Below are positions 30,962 through 41,400 of a stretch of 64,000 nucleotides of DNA, in pieces (within the stretch, counting starts at the first letter, position 1; every line of letters begins with the position of its first letter). A program made the position numbers and the translations under genes. The stretch lies in assembly GCA_016721385.1 (NCBI GenBank), contig JADKIE010000002.1:806001-870000 (forward strand), given 5' to 3'. This stretch comes from Chitinophagaceae bacterium. GTDB taxonomy: Bacteria; Bacteroidota; Bacteroidia; Chitinophagales; Chitinophagaceae. The notes below the pieces were generated by a model, which searched no databases, had not been told where the DNA came from, and saw only the letters and a list, made by a program, of their open reading frames with translations.

Positions 30962-31324
30962 TTATTGGGGGTTGTTGAAGTTGTTAGAATGTTGTTGCTC
31001 CAAATCGGTAAGCGCTTTTACTGCATTTGCAAGCTCAAGCCAGGTGGCCTCAAGCTCCTGATAAAATGCCGCTCCCTTTTCGGTTAAAGAAAAATATTTT
31101 CGTGGCGGACCACTGTTACTTTCTACCCAACGGTAGGTTAGTAGCTCTGCGTTTTTAAGCCTGGTCAAAAGCGGATAGAGTGTTCCTTCAAAAATATTAA
31201 GGTTGGCTGCCTTCATTTTATCAATGATATCCGAAGGATAGGCTTCGCCTTGTTTTATTACTGAAAGAATGCAAAACTCCAAAACGCCTTTCCGCATTTG
31301 ACTGGCTGTGTTCTCAATGTTCAT
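30962..31324 (-). CDS. PadR family transcriptional regulator
   Basis: 120 residues from ATG 31324 (MNIENTASQMRKGVLEFCIL); the frame opens 22 codons earlier but the family start is here. The winged helix is plain: KGVLEFCILSVIKQGEAYPSDIIDKM, then NIFEGTLYPLLTRLKNAELLTYRWVESNSGPPRKYFSLTEKG. PadR proteins repress neighbouring genes and usually themselves. A strong promoter precedes it and a 14-bp motif is repeated in front of it and in front of the PspC gene. Confidence 0.9.
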   Translation of the reverse strand: MNIENTASQMRKGVLEFCILSVIKQGEAYPSDIIDKMKAANLNIFEGTLYPLLTRLKNAELLTYRWVESNSGPPRKYFSLTEKGAAFYQELEATWLELANAVKALTDLEQQHSNNFNNPQ

Positions 31325-31344
31325 GGCTTTACAAATTTTAATTT

Positions 31345-31358
31345 CATGGCTATACTTT
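31345..31358 (-). promoter_or_regulatory. 14-bp repeated motif upstream of padR
   Basis: AAAGTATAGCCATG on the minus strand, 20 bases before the padR ATG and downstream of the promoter at 31395-31425, a position where a bound repressor would block transcription. It is identical to 30947-30960. Confidence 0.45.
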
Positions 31359-31394
31359 ATGCGATTGTTGAATCCGGTTTTCTCAATCACAACA

Positions 31395-31425
31395 CAAAGA
31401 TAATATTCTTTTTAGTACTATGCAA
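31395..31425 (-). promoter_or_regulatory. Bacteroidetes-type promoter of the padR operon
   Basis: On the minus strand TTG (31423-31425) is followed after 20 bases by TATCTTTG (31395-31402), matching the TTG-N19-21-TAnnTTTG promoter of this phylum. Transcription would start about 60 bases before the padR ATG. Confidence 0.65.
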
Positions 31426-31651
31426 CACATAATACCATATTTTTTATAGTAGTGGGCGGAGAATAGGAGTGATTAAATTTATAAATAATTGATAATCAAA
31501 TAATAACGAATAAATTAGTAATAAAAATATTTTAATATCTTGGTACAAATGGTAAAAATAGCTGGTTGACTGGCGTATTTTGGGCAAGTTTAAAAGCATT
31601 TAAATAACCTATGCTATTTTCTTTATGTAGATTTATATAAAATAATATAGA

Positions 31652-32518
31652 ATGAAAAGGATTTTATGTTTTGCAATGTTGATGTTGATTTTTGGATCAT
31701 ATATATCGGCACAAAAAACAGATAGAAAACTTTACAATAAAGTACAATTGCTACTAAAAAATTTTAATGGTGATGTGGGTGTTTGTATAAAGAGTTTAAA
31801 AACAAATAAGATTGTTTCAATAAATGCCGATACCATTTTTCCTACTGCAAGCATTGTAAAAATTCCTATACTTATTGGTATTATGGATAAGATAAACAAA
31901 AAGGAATTTGAATACCATCAGCAGCTTGTTTACAGAGATACGCTTGCATATAGCCAATATGATGTTACCACTAATTTAAAAGACAGCGCTAAAATAGAAA
32001 TGGCCAAAGTAATAATGCTAATGCTTACTACAAGCGATAATACAGCAAGTCTTTGGTTGCAAAAGCTTGCCGGTACAGGCACACGTATAAATGAAATATT
32101 AGACTCGGCAGGTTTTAAAGTAACAAGAGTAAACTCCCGAACTACAGGCAGAGAAGAAAACAGAACACAATATGGTTGGGGCCAAACAACACCATACGAA
32201 ATGGCAAGCCTAATGGAAAAAATTTACAACGGGCAAATAATCAGCGATAGTATATCAAAAAAAATGATTCGTTTATTGGGTAGAAATTTTTGGGATGAGC
32301 AAGCTATTTCATCCATACCGCCAACCGTTTTTGTTGCATCTAAAAACGGCGCTGTGGATGCCAGCAGAAGTGAAGTGTTATTAGTAATGGCAAAAGAACC
32401 GTACATATTTAGCATCTTTACTAAAAACAATAAAGATAAAAGTTGGGGAAATGCAAATGAAGCATGGATGTTGGCTAAAAACCTATCTGCTTTATTATGG
32501 AAGTATTATGGAGAGTAG
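31652..32518 (+). CDS. Class A beta-lactamase-like serine hydrolase
   Basis: 288 residues with a signal peptide (MKRILCFAMLMLIFGSYISA-Q). Class A motifs are in order: Ser67-I-V-Lys70 (S-x-x-K), Ser128-Asp129-Asn130 (SDN) and Lys231-Asn232-Gly233 in the place of K-T/S-G. The omega loop is not a plain E-x-x-L-N: REEN lies near 167-170. The fold is that of a periplasmic penicillin-binding hydrolase. Real beta-lactamase activity is uncertain, because K-N-G and the odd omega loop fit a group of uncharacterised homologs. The 5' gap (31391-31651) holds nothing else. Confidence 0.75.
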   Translation: MKRILCFAMLMLIFGSYISAQKTDRKLYNKVQLLLKNFNGDVGVCIKSLKTNKIVSINADTIFPTASIVKIPILIGIMDKINKKEFEYHQQLVYRDTLAYSQYDVTTNLKDSAKIEMAKVIMLMLTTSDNTASLWLQKLAGTGTRINEILDSAGFKVTRVNSRTTGREENRTQYGWGQTTPYEMASLMEKIYNGQIISDSISKKMIRLLGRNFWDEQAISSIPPTVFVASKNGAVDASRSEVLLVMAKEPYIFSIFTKNNKDKSWGNANEAWMLAKNLSALLWKYYGE

Positions 32519-32591
32519 TTAAAAAATGTTAAAATATATACAACAATGGGCATTAATACAGCTTTGGTACATTATTGTATTATTAATGAGT

Positions 32592-32600
32592 AAGGAGGAA
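32592..32600 (+). promoter_or_regulatory. Strong Shine-Dalgarno site, unusual for the phylum
   Basis: AAGGAGGAA lies seven bases before the ATG at 32608. Most genes in this window have no such site, as is normal in Bacteroidetes, so this one fixes the start and stands out. Confidence 0.55.
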
Positions 32601-32607
32601 ATATATT

Positions 32608-33753
32608 ATGAAACAAGTTTTCTACATTACTATTTTATTATTAGGTTTTGCAAGTTGTAAAACCAGTAAAGATTATTTGCAACGGGTAGATGAAGACAAA
32701 ACATTATTCGACATTGTAAAAAAACTTAACAAAAGCCCTAACGATGCCGATGCAGTTAAAGCATTGCCGGTTGTTTACGAAAAAGTTGTACAAAAACATC
32801 TTGCTAAAATAAATACGTACAATAATTACAAAGAAATTACCCGTTGGGATAAAATTGCCGATGAATATACTGCACTGCAAAAAATTTATGATGCAGTTTC
32901 TTCATCAAACAGCACAAGCAGTTTAATTACAGCAACGTCTTACCAAAATAATTTGTACGATACTAAACAATTAGCTGCCGAAGATTATTATGCACAAGGT
33001 ATTGCTTTGATGAATAAAGAGGAAAGAGACGAAATTAAAAAAGCATACAACTCTTTTAAAAAGGCCGACAAATTTGTGCCCGGATTTAAAGATGCTAAAA
33101 CAAAAATGAATGAGGCTTTTGAAAGCGCAATTGTAAATGTATTGATATATCCGGTGCAGGACAACTCGTTTTTCTTTAACAGCGGTTGGGGTAATACAGG
33201 TTACAATTACAGCAACGAATACTTTCAGCAAAACTTAGTAAGAGAATTAGGAGGCCAAAACGCCAACCGTTATCCTGCAAGGTTTTACACCGAGTGGGAT
33301 GCCCGTAGAGATAATGTAAAGCCTGATTGGGTAGTTAACCTTACGCTTAGAAACATGGATATACCAAGGCCGCAAACCACAACATACCAGCGTAATGCCA
33401 GTAAACAAATTGAAGTGGGCAGAGATACAGCTAACAGGGCAATTTATAAAACCGTATATGCAACCGTTTATATAAGCCGCCAGTCGTTTACTGCCCGGGG
33501 TGAAATGGATGTTAATATAACGGACGCCAATACACGTAGATATATAACAAGTGGTAGTTTTAACGACGATTACATTTGGCAACAAGAAACAGCAACCTAC
33601 AGTGGCGATAGCAGAGCTTTAAGCACCAGAGATTGGGATATGATAAACAACGGCAGATATAATCAACCCACAAAAGAAGAAGTGTTGAATGAATTGTATC
33701 GTAAAATTTATCCGCAGGTAAAAAATAAAATTAGTTATGCGGTTGATTGGTAA
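32608..33753 (+). CDS. Hypothetical lipoprotein, TPR-like N-terminal part
   Basis: 381 residues. MKQVFYITILLLGFASC gives a lipobox with Cys17, so it is probably an envelope lipoprotein. Residues 40-175 are helical and resemble tetratricopeptide packing (YYAQGIALMNKEERDEIKKAYNSFKKADKFVPGFKDA). The rest is strand-rich (VYATVYISRQSFTARGEMDVNITD). No family name is recognised. It lies 89 bases after the beta-lactamase-like gene on the same strand, with its own strong ribosome site, and ends before a perfect palindrome. Confidence 0.65.
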   Translation: MKQVFYITILLLGFASCKTSKDYLQRVDEDKTLFDIVKKLNKSPNDADAVKALPVVYEKVVQKHLAKINTYNNYKEITRWDKIADEYTALQKIYDAVSSSNSTSSLITATSYQNNLYDTKQLAAEDYYAQGIALMNKEERDEIKKAYNSFKKADKFVPGFKDAKTKMNEAFESAIVNVLIYPVQDNSFFFNSGWGNTGYNYSNEYFQQNLVRELGGQNANRYPARFYTEWDARRDNVKPDWVVNLTLRNMDIPRPQTTTYQRNASKQIEVGRDTANRAIYKTVYATVYISRQSFTARGEMDVNITDANTRRYITSGSFNDDYIWQQETATYSGDSRALSTRDWDMINNGRYNQPTKEEVLNELYRKIYPQVKNKISYAVDW

Positions 33754-33774
33754 AATTTTACCAAGAGGCTAGCT

Positions 33775-33810
33775 AAAGAAACGATATCGTTTAAACGATA
33801 TCGTTTCTTT
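33775..33810. terminator. Perfect 36-bp palindrome, bidirectional terminator
   Basis: AAAGAAACGATATCGTTT is followed directly by its own reverse complement with no unpaired spacer. It sits between the convergent lipoprotein gene and feoB, is flanked by T on the right and A on the left, and directly abuts the repaired feoB stop. Confidence 0.85.
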
Positions 33811-35923
33811 TTAATTAAAAATCACATACACCATCCAACTCAGCAAATACGCCAATCCTGTCATATATACTAACTGAAAAGCAGGCCATTTCAGCTTTTA
33901 GTTTCTCGTTTTACTACCGCCAATGTACTCATACATTGCATGGCAAATACATAAAATATCATTAAAGATAAACCGGTAGCAAGGCTATAAACCTTACTGC
34001 CATCTGGCTTAACAGCCGCTGCCATTTTTTGTTTTAGTGTATTGGTGTTAGCATCTTCGCCTACGCTATATAATGTAGCCATTGTGCCTACAAAAACTTC
34101 TCTGGCGGCAAAGGAACTGATTACTGCAATACCAATTTTCCAATCGTAACCCAAAGGTTTTATGGCGGGCTCAATGCTTTTGCCTAAAATACCGGCAAAC
34201 GAATTTTCTAACAATGCTGTTTTGCGTTGCTTATTAAGTTCTGCAGTTTGTTGAGGATTTTGTGCAATTAATGAATCGTATTTTAAAGTAACAGCACTCA
34301 TTTTATTTTTTGGGCCGTAGGTACTTAATCCCCAAAGCAAAAGGCTGATAATCATAATAATTTTTCCTGCATCAAATACAAATATTTTAGCTTTTTCTAC
34401 CATGGTGCTAAATACATTTTTCCAACGAGGCTCTCTGTACATGGGTAGTTCTAAAATAAAAAAACTACGTTCGGTACTTTTAATAAACCATTTTAAAATA
34501 TATGAAATAAATAAAGCTATAAATGTGCCCAATAAATACAAGCACATCATTATTAAACCTTGTAAGCTTATAAAACCAAAATAAAATTTTGATGGAATTA
34601 CCAATGCAATAAGTATTGTATAAACGGGTAATCTTGCACTGCAACTCATTAACGGAGCAATTAAAATGGTAAGCAACCGTTCTTTTTTGTTTTCAATATT
34701 TCGGGCCGTCATTATTGCAGGTACAGCACAGGCATAACCACTAATTAAGGGCATTACACTTTTACCATTTAGCCCAACCTTACGCATAAGCTTATCCGAT
34801 AAAAAACTTATTCGTGCCATATAGCCGGTATCTTCTAAAATAGTTATAAGGCCAAACAATATCATTATTTGCGGCACAAACATTAATATACCGCTAAGGC
34901 CGGCCAATATTCCATTAACAAACAAATCGGTAAACCAACCTGCCGGTAATACACCGGTTAGCCAATTACTAACATTGCTAAAGCCACTATCAATCCAATC
35001 CATTGGAAATTGGGCAATAAAAAACACACTTTGAAAAAGGATAAAAAGAACCGTTAATAAAATTAAATAACCCCAGGCCCTGTGCAGCAAAATATTATCT
35101 AACTTTTCGGTAAATAATGCCTTTTGTAAAGGATCTGTTTCTACAACGGTTTGCTGCATAATATGTTTTATGCGGCTGTAGCGTTGCATTATTTCTTCGG
35201 CCTGTGTTTTTGTAGGGTTAAATTTATTATCAATTTCTATTTGTTCAATCGTATCCTGCATTTTATTATCTAATAAAAAACTTTCGTGGTTTATTAAATA
35301 ATGTATTGCAGTGTAATTGCTAATAGCGGGAAAATGTTTTTTACATCATCTATTGGGTTGGCTGCCAGTAAATGATTATCTATAAAATCTTTTGCAGCAG
35401 GCTTATGCAAATTTTGTATAGCAAACTCAATTGCTTTTTTTAATTGTGGAATGCCTTTATTTTTTCGGGGGTTTATGGGTACAACAGGTACGCCTAATTC
35501 TCTTTCTAATCCTTCTATATTTATTTGTGTGCCTTTTTGTTTTGCCAAATCCATCATGGTAAGGGCAACTACAACGGGTATTTTTAAATCAATAATTTGT
35601 GAGCAAAATAACAGATTGCGTTTTAAGTTGCTGGCATCTGCAACAAGCAAAACCATATCTGGCCGTACATCTTCATCCTGATTTAATAAAACTTTATACG
35701 CTACCCATTCATCGGCACGTTTTGGGTAAAGGCTGTAAGTGCCGGGCAAATCAATAATATTGGCAGTAATGCCGGGTGTTATTTTGGTAATACCTGTTTT
35801 TTTATCAACCGTAACTCCCGGAAAATTACCTACTTTTTGATTTAAACCTGTAAGCTCATTAAATAAAGAGGTTTTGCCGCTATTGGGGTTTCCTACTAAT
35901 GCTATGTTTAACTGGTTTGCCAA
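33811..35923 (-). CDS. feoB: Ferrous iron transporter FeoB (two frameshifts)
   Basis: FeoB moves Fe2+ across the inner membrane. The N-terminal G domain has GNPNSGKTSLFNEL (G1), DLPGTYSL (G3) and a TMMDLAK-type G4; then a helical spacer and the membrane part with two gate repeats (MFVPQIMILFGLITILEDTGYMARISF, GYACAVPAIMTARNIENKKERLLTILIAPLMSCSARLPVY, and SSFAAREVFVGTMATLYSVGE). The frame breaks at about 35301 (one C missing) and at 33892 (one G missing); the second hides the last 26 residues, KSWKWPAFQLVYMTG and onward. Repaired length is about 704. No feoA is seen. Upstream TATTTTTG at 35928-35935 could be its -7 element. Confidence 0.9.
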
Positions 35924-36015
35924 TAGGCAAAAATAAACGTTACAAGTTATTATACCTTACGAATTAAGAAACTAGGGTTATATAATGCGGAAGAAATTTT
36001 ACACAACCTTGGCAA

Positions 36016-36042
36016 TTGTTGCCTCGGGTAGAGTTAACTTTG
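36016..36042 (+). promoter_or_regulatory. Bacteroidetes-type promoter of the M28 peptidase gene
   Basis: TAACTTTG (36035-36042) matches TAnnTTTG, with a TTG 16 bases upstream (36016-36018). The ATG follows 19 bases later. Confidence 0.5.
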
Positions 36043-36061
36043 TTTTCAAATTTAAACAGCT

Positions 36062-37699
36062 ATGCTACGTATTTCTATTTTATTTTTATTAATTACACAA
36101 TTAAGTTTTGGGCAAAAACAAAAAAAAGCAAACAAAATAATTATTTCCAACTTACAAACACATGTAAACTTTTTGGCCGATGATAAACTGGAAGGACGCC
36201 GTACCGGTACAAATGGCGAAAAACTGGCGTATGAATATATTAGTAATGAATTTAAAAAAAATGGCCTGATTGCCAAAGGAGATAATGAAACATATATACA
36301 AGCCTTTGAGGTTAATGAAGGAAAACAAATTAACAAATCAACTCATTTTATAATTGACGGCAACGATTTAAAAACAGAAACCGATTTTACGCCGTTTATT
36401 TTTTCGGCCAACAAAAGTTTTGAAGCAGCCTCGTCTATAGCACTTCCACAAAGGGATGGAGTTTGGTTTTGGAATTTAAAAGATGTGCTGGAAGAAAACA
36501 AAACAAATCCGCATTTTGATTTACAGGAAGCTATTAAAACAAAAGTAAAAGAAGTTACAGATAAAGGGGCTGCCGGGTTGATACTATTTAATACATCTGC
36601 TATTGCAGATGAAATAAAATTTGAGGCAAAGGCCAAAACAGAAACCGCCGCAATACCTGTAATTTATGTATACAAAGCAGCCGCAGAAAAATATTTAAAA
36701 GATGAAGCCGCAACACACGATATAAAACTTAAAGTAGATATTGGTGAAAAAAAACGTACAGGACACAATGTTGTAGGCTATATGGATAATGGGGCCAACA
36801 GTACAATTGTTTTAGGTGCACATTATGATCATTTGGGTTATGGCGAAGATAAAAACTCGTTGTACGCAGGCTCTACGCCGCAAATACATAATGGCGCCGA
36901 TGATAACGCAAGTGGCACTGCCGCAATGCTTGAATTAAGTAAAATGATTAAAGCCTCTAAACTAAAAAAATACAATTATTTATTTATTGCTTTTAGCGGC
37001 GAAGAGCTGGGTTTGTATGGCAGTAAACATTACACAGAGCATCCAACCATTAATTTATCTAACATAAACTACATGATAAATTTAGATATGGTAGGCAGGT
37101 TAAATGACAGTACACATGGCTTAAGCATAGGTGGCTATGGCACATCGCCAAAATGGGGAGAATTACTAAACGCAAAAGATAATTTTTTTACCATAAAATT
37201 TGACAGCAGCGGCACAGGCCCAAGCGACCATACCAGTTTTTACAGAAAGGATATTCCGGTGTTGTTTTTCTTTACAGGCACACATGGTGATTATCATAAA
37301 CCAAGTGACGACGCCAATAAAATTAACTTTGAAGGAGAATTACAAATTGTAAAATACATATACAATATTGTAGATGCTACCAACAAAACAGAACGGTTGG
37401 CATTTACTAAAACCAGAGAAGCAGCAGCTACATCTAAAAATACATTTAAAGTATCGTTGGGTATAATGCCCGATTACACATTTAGTGGCAGCGGTGTAAA
37501 AGTAGATGGTGTTAGCGAAGGAAAATTGGCACAAAAGATTGGCATAGTTGCCGGTGATGTTGTGGAACAATTAGGCGATTTTAAATTTACAGATGTGCAA
37601 AGTTATATGCAGGCGCTTGGTAAATTTAAAAAAGGCGAGGCAACCAAAGTAAAAGTAAAAAGAGGCGATAAAGAATTGTGGTTTGATATTGTGTTTTAA
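36062..37699 (+). CDS. M28 family zinc aminopeptidase with C-terminal PDZ domain
   Basis: 545 residues with a signal peptide (MLRISILFLLITQLSFG-Q). The M28 zinc ligands and catalytic residues are visible: GAHYDHLGYG, HNGADDNASGTAAMLEL, FSGEELGLYGSKHY, NLDMVGR and the last His in GTHGDYHKPSDD. A PA-like insert occupies roughly residues 120-220. Residues 450-545 form a PDZ domain (GIMPDYTFSGSGVKVDGVSEGKLAQKIGIVAGDVV). It would release N-terminal amino acids from peptides outside the cytoplasm. It is divergent from feoB. Confidence 0.9.
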   Translation: MLRISILFLLITQLSFGQKQKKANKIIISNLQTHVNFLADDKLEGRRTGTNGEKLAYEYISNEFKKNGLIAKGDNETYIQAFEVNEGKQINKSTHFIIDGNDLKTETDFTPFIFSANKSFEAASSIALPQRDGVWFWNLKDVLEENKTNPHFDLQEAIKTKVKEVTDKGAAGLILFNTSAIADEIKFEAKAKTETAAIPVIYVYKAAAEKYLKDEAATHDIKLKVDIGEKKRTGHNVVGYMDNGANSTIVLGAHYDHLGYGEDKNSLYAGSTPQIHNGADDNASGTAAMLELSKMIKASKLKKYNYLFIAFSGEELGLYGSKHYTEHPTINLSNINYMINLDMVGRLNDSTHGLSIGGYGTSPKWGELLNAKDNFFTIKFDSSGTGPSDHTSFYRKDIPVLFFFTGTHGDYHKPSDDANKINFEGELQIVKYIYNIVDATNKTERLAFTKTREAAATSKNTFKVSLGIMPDYTFSGSGVKVDGVSEGKLAQKIGIVAGDVVEQLGDFKFTDVQSYMQALGKFKKGEATKVKVKRGDKELWFDIVF

Positions 37700-37709
37700 A
37701 AGTATTTAA

Positions 37710-38144
37710 ATGAAACTTAAAATTGATAACGAAACCTTAGCAGAAGAATTTTTTGAAGATGCTGCATTGCTGGGCATTGTAGCACCTGTTAAAGATTATC
37801 AGTTTAGTTGGCAGTTAAACCAGATATTGGGGTTTAATTTCAGGGTAAATAACGATATTGAAATACAACTTACCAAAAAACAACGTAAATATTTTTTCGC
37901 CATTTACGAGTATCCGGTTCCATCATCCTCATTAACACATTATTTATACAATAATCAATTTGATGGCGCATACTTATTACCCGAGTTTAAGCATTTAGAT
38001 TTTTTATGGCTTATTAAAGGCGATATAGTTAGCAGCGAAGAAATAAAAAGCCTGATGCAATCCATAAAAACATTACCCGGCGTACAATTGGTTAATGAAA
38101 TGACAAACGAAAAAATAAAGAATAAGCAACATTTAATTTTTTAA
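37710..38144 (+). CDS. IPExxxVDY-family-like protein
   Basis: 144 residues, cytosolic. The layout LLGIVAPVKDYQFSWQLNQILGFNF, then a central strand pair and LLPEFKHLDFLWLIKGD, matches the small Bacteroidetes family named for an I-P-E-x-x-x-V-D-Y motif; here the motif reads L-P-E-F-K-H-L-D-F, a conservative variant. No function is known. It lies between the M28 gene (10 bases) and the pterin dehydratase gene (2 bases), on one transcript. Confidence 0.6.
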   Translation: MKLKIDNETLAEEFFEDAALLGIVAPVKDYQFSWQLNQILGFNFRVNNDIEIQLTKKQRKYFFAIYEYPVPSSSLTHYLYNNQFDGAYLLPEFKHLDFLWLIKGDIVSSEEIKSLMQSIKTLPGVQLVNEMTNEKIKNKQHLIF

Positions 38145-38146
38145 TT

Positions 38147-38383
38147 ATGTGGATAGAGGTAAATAATGCACTGTATAAAAAATTTGAGTTTAATAACTTT
38201 TCGGAAGCATTTGCATTTATGACAAGAGTTGCTATTGAAGCAGAAAAAATGAATCATCATCCCTTATGGACGAATGTGTACAATAAAGTAGAAATATGGT
38301 TGAGCACACATGATGCTGGTAATATTGTAACCGATAAGGATAGAAAATTGGCGGAAAGGATTGATGGGTTGACTATTTCATAA
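38147..38383 (+). CDS. 4a-hydroxytetrahydrobiopterin dehydratase (PCD/DCoH)
   Basis: 78 residues. FNNFSEAFAFMTRVAIEAEKMNHHPLWTNVYNKVEIWLSTHDAGNIVTDKD carries the catalytic histidine group H-H-P and the T-x-D segment of the family, which dehydrates 4a-hydroxytetrahydropterin to regenerate pterin cofactor. The protein is a little short at the N-terminus, where one strand is abbreviated. No aromatic amino-acid hydroxylase is in the window. Confidence 0.85.
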   Translation: MWIEVNNALYKKFEFNNFSEAFAFMTRVAIEAEKMNHHPLWTNVYNKVEIWLSTHDAGNIVTDKDRKLAERIDGLTIS

Positions 38384-38428
38384 AAGAACTTAGTTAATAA
38401 TTCTAATTATTTTTTGAACGGTTTATTA

Positions 38429-41400
38429 TTATCGCAATAGAGTTACCATTCCATTTAATACTTCTGAATAGCCATTTAAGTTTTTAAGCTTTATCACCCA
38501 TACATAGCTACCTATTTCTTGCCTTTTAGATTTATAAGTGCCGTCCCATCCTTTAAGCATATCATTTGTTTCAAAAATTTTTGTGCCGTACTTATTGTAA
38601 ATACTAAATGTAAATTCAAGTGCTTTAAAAGGATATTTTATTTTAAATATATCATTTAACCCATCGCCGTTAGGGGTAAAAGAGTTGGGCATTAAGAATT
38701 CACAAGAAGCTTCGCTAATAATTATATCATCAGTGTGAGTACCACATTTATTAATTACAACTAATTTATAAGTGCCGGGGCTTTTTACTTGGTAGCTTTT
38801 TAGTGTACTTCCATCTTGCCACAAATAATTACCCTCTACATTTACTGATGGTGCAACTACTATAGGTCTTGTTATACATACACTTGTATCTACACCTAAT
38901 GTAAATATGGGTTTGCTTGTATAGGTAATTAAAACACTATCCTTGAAAATGCAATTGTTAGACAAGGTGTTTGTTACATAATAAAGCCCTGGCTGTATTA
39001 CTAAAAAGGTAGGGTTTGTACTACCGTCTTGCCAAGTGTAGGTAGCTGAAGGGTAAAAAGCATTCAGCAAATAACTATTATCTATGCATAGATTGCTATC
39101 TACACCAATTTGTACTATAGGCGCCTCTTTGTAAAATATATTTACTGTATCGTTAGCCTTACAACCTAGCTGTGTTACTGCCAACCTATATTCACCAGCA
39201 GTACTAATAGTATAATTGCCACTAGTGTTACCATCTTGCCATAAGTAAGTAGCATTAGGTAAATTAAAGGCGTATTTATAGGTAATACCAGCACATAATG
39301 TTGTGTCTATTCCCAATGTAAAGTTTGGTAACGGTGATACATTTAAAATAGCAAGTGTATCGGTACTTACACAAGTGTTTGCTGCGGTAGCTTTTACAAA
39401 ATAAGTGCCTAATGTGCCTACTGTTATTTGTTGTGCTGTACTTCCGGTATTCCATTGGTAATTGGTAAAGCCACTTCCTGCATCAAGTGTTAATGTATTA
39501 CCAATACACAAGCTAGTATCTGCTCCTAAGTAAATAGGTGGGGATGATTTAACGGTAATGTGTACCGTATCTTTTACAATACATCCCGGCCTTACTTGTG
39601 CTGTAGCATAATAAAATGTATCTATGGCCGGATATACTTTTACAACAGATTGTGTAGTATTATTAATATTGTAATTAGGTTGCCATTGATAATTTGTTAA
39701 GCCTGATGTGGCTGTAAGTGTAATAGTATCTTTATTACACCTTAGAGTATCGTTACCTATAAAAAACGAAAAATTAAAAGGGGCAACATGTACTGTATCG
39801 GAAAGTGTGTTACCGCAAGCATCGGTAACATCTACATAATAGGTGCTGGGTGTGGTTACGATAAATGTAGAATCCGTGCTACCATCTTGCCATTTATAAG
39901 TGACAAAACCTCTACGTGCATTTAGTATAATCGAATTGCCTGTGCAAATAGAGGTATCGGGTCCTAAATTAAGTGTCTGGGTTCCTGATAAGTTTAATAA
40001 CATAGAATCTTTTACTTCTCCATAACATGTTCCAGCAGCTATAGAAGCATAAAGCTTACCTTGCCAACTAATGTTTTTAAACCAAATTCTTACAGAGGTA
40101 TCGGTTAAAGTTTTTATACTGTCAATTACTGCATTATCAATATCCCATTGTACTATTGCACCACAAGCATTATTCTTATAAGACGTAAAAACAACTGGCG
40201 GTCCTCCACTACAAATAACTGGGTTGCCGTGTATTTTAATAGTATCACAAAAATTAGATTGACCACATAAGTTGTTTATACGGGTAGCCATATTACTTGT
40301 CTGATTAACATTTTGTGATAAAGTGGATAGAGCATTTGCAGTATTAACGCCTGAAAAGGGGTACGAGGGATAGTTTATTACATTGAATGGTATAAAGTTC
40401 ATAAACGTTGTGTCTGTTCCCAAACATAAAGAAGATGTATCACTATCATGCATTTTTCTAAACTCAACGTAATTTTTTGCGATAGTGTTATTTTCAAAAT
40501 ATGTTTGTACATAAGCATACCCGCCATCATTTAAAAAAGCTAGCCCATTTCTACCTGGCATACCAACGTTTTGATAATACATTTTACGCAAACTTTGAAA
40601 TTGTTTGTTTTAAATGTTCCAAAATAAACATTGGCTTCATATGAGGCTATAAAATTAGATAATGAGATTAACCCTCTGCCTGTACTATCAAACTGTAAGC
40701 AATTAGCACTTATATTGGTTGATTCATCTGAACTAATTATGTACTTATTGACTATATTAAATGAGGTATCGAATTCAACTACGCCAAAGTGGCTTTTAGT
40801 AGCAGGCAAATTTTGTACATTAGAGTTTAGCTTGCCAAAAAATAGAATATGATTATTACTTAAAACCCTACTTTTAGTATCAATACTTGCAAAGCTTTTA
40901 TAGAAATTTTCCCAAGGATCTGTGTAATAAGATGTAAAATATCTTTTATCTATTATGTTTCCTGTTGAATAATCTAGTTTACTAATTCCTATTGATGGAT
41001 GCCAACCCCCTCCCAAATTTAAAGAAATTAAAAGAATCTGATTATTCCTTAGTATTGCGTTCGTTCCAAAAATACTAGTGCCTAATTCTAAGAAGTTTCC
41101 ATAGTTAGCATCCCATACTTTTGTCCTTGATTATCGAAACGAATGATTGTTGCATAATTTCTACCTGAAATATTATTACTACTGGTTCCACACAAAATAA
41201 CATCGCCATTTATGCCTTCAATAGCACTATTAGCATAAAAACAATATTTGGCATTAGGGCTAGTCGGGTCAATTAAATTGCTTTTTAATCCACTTTTCCA
41301 AATTAAACTCCCATTACTGCTTAATCTATATACCATTGCGTTAGGCCTAGATGTTCCCCCAGTATCTAAAATTGCTGTACAAATTATATCTTGATTTGGT

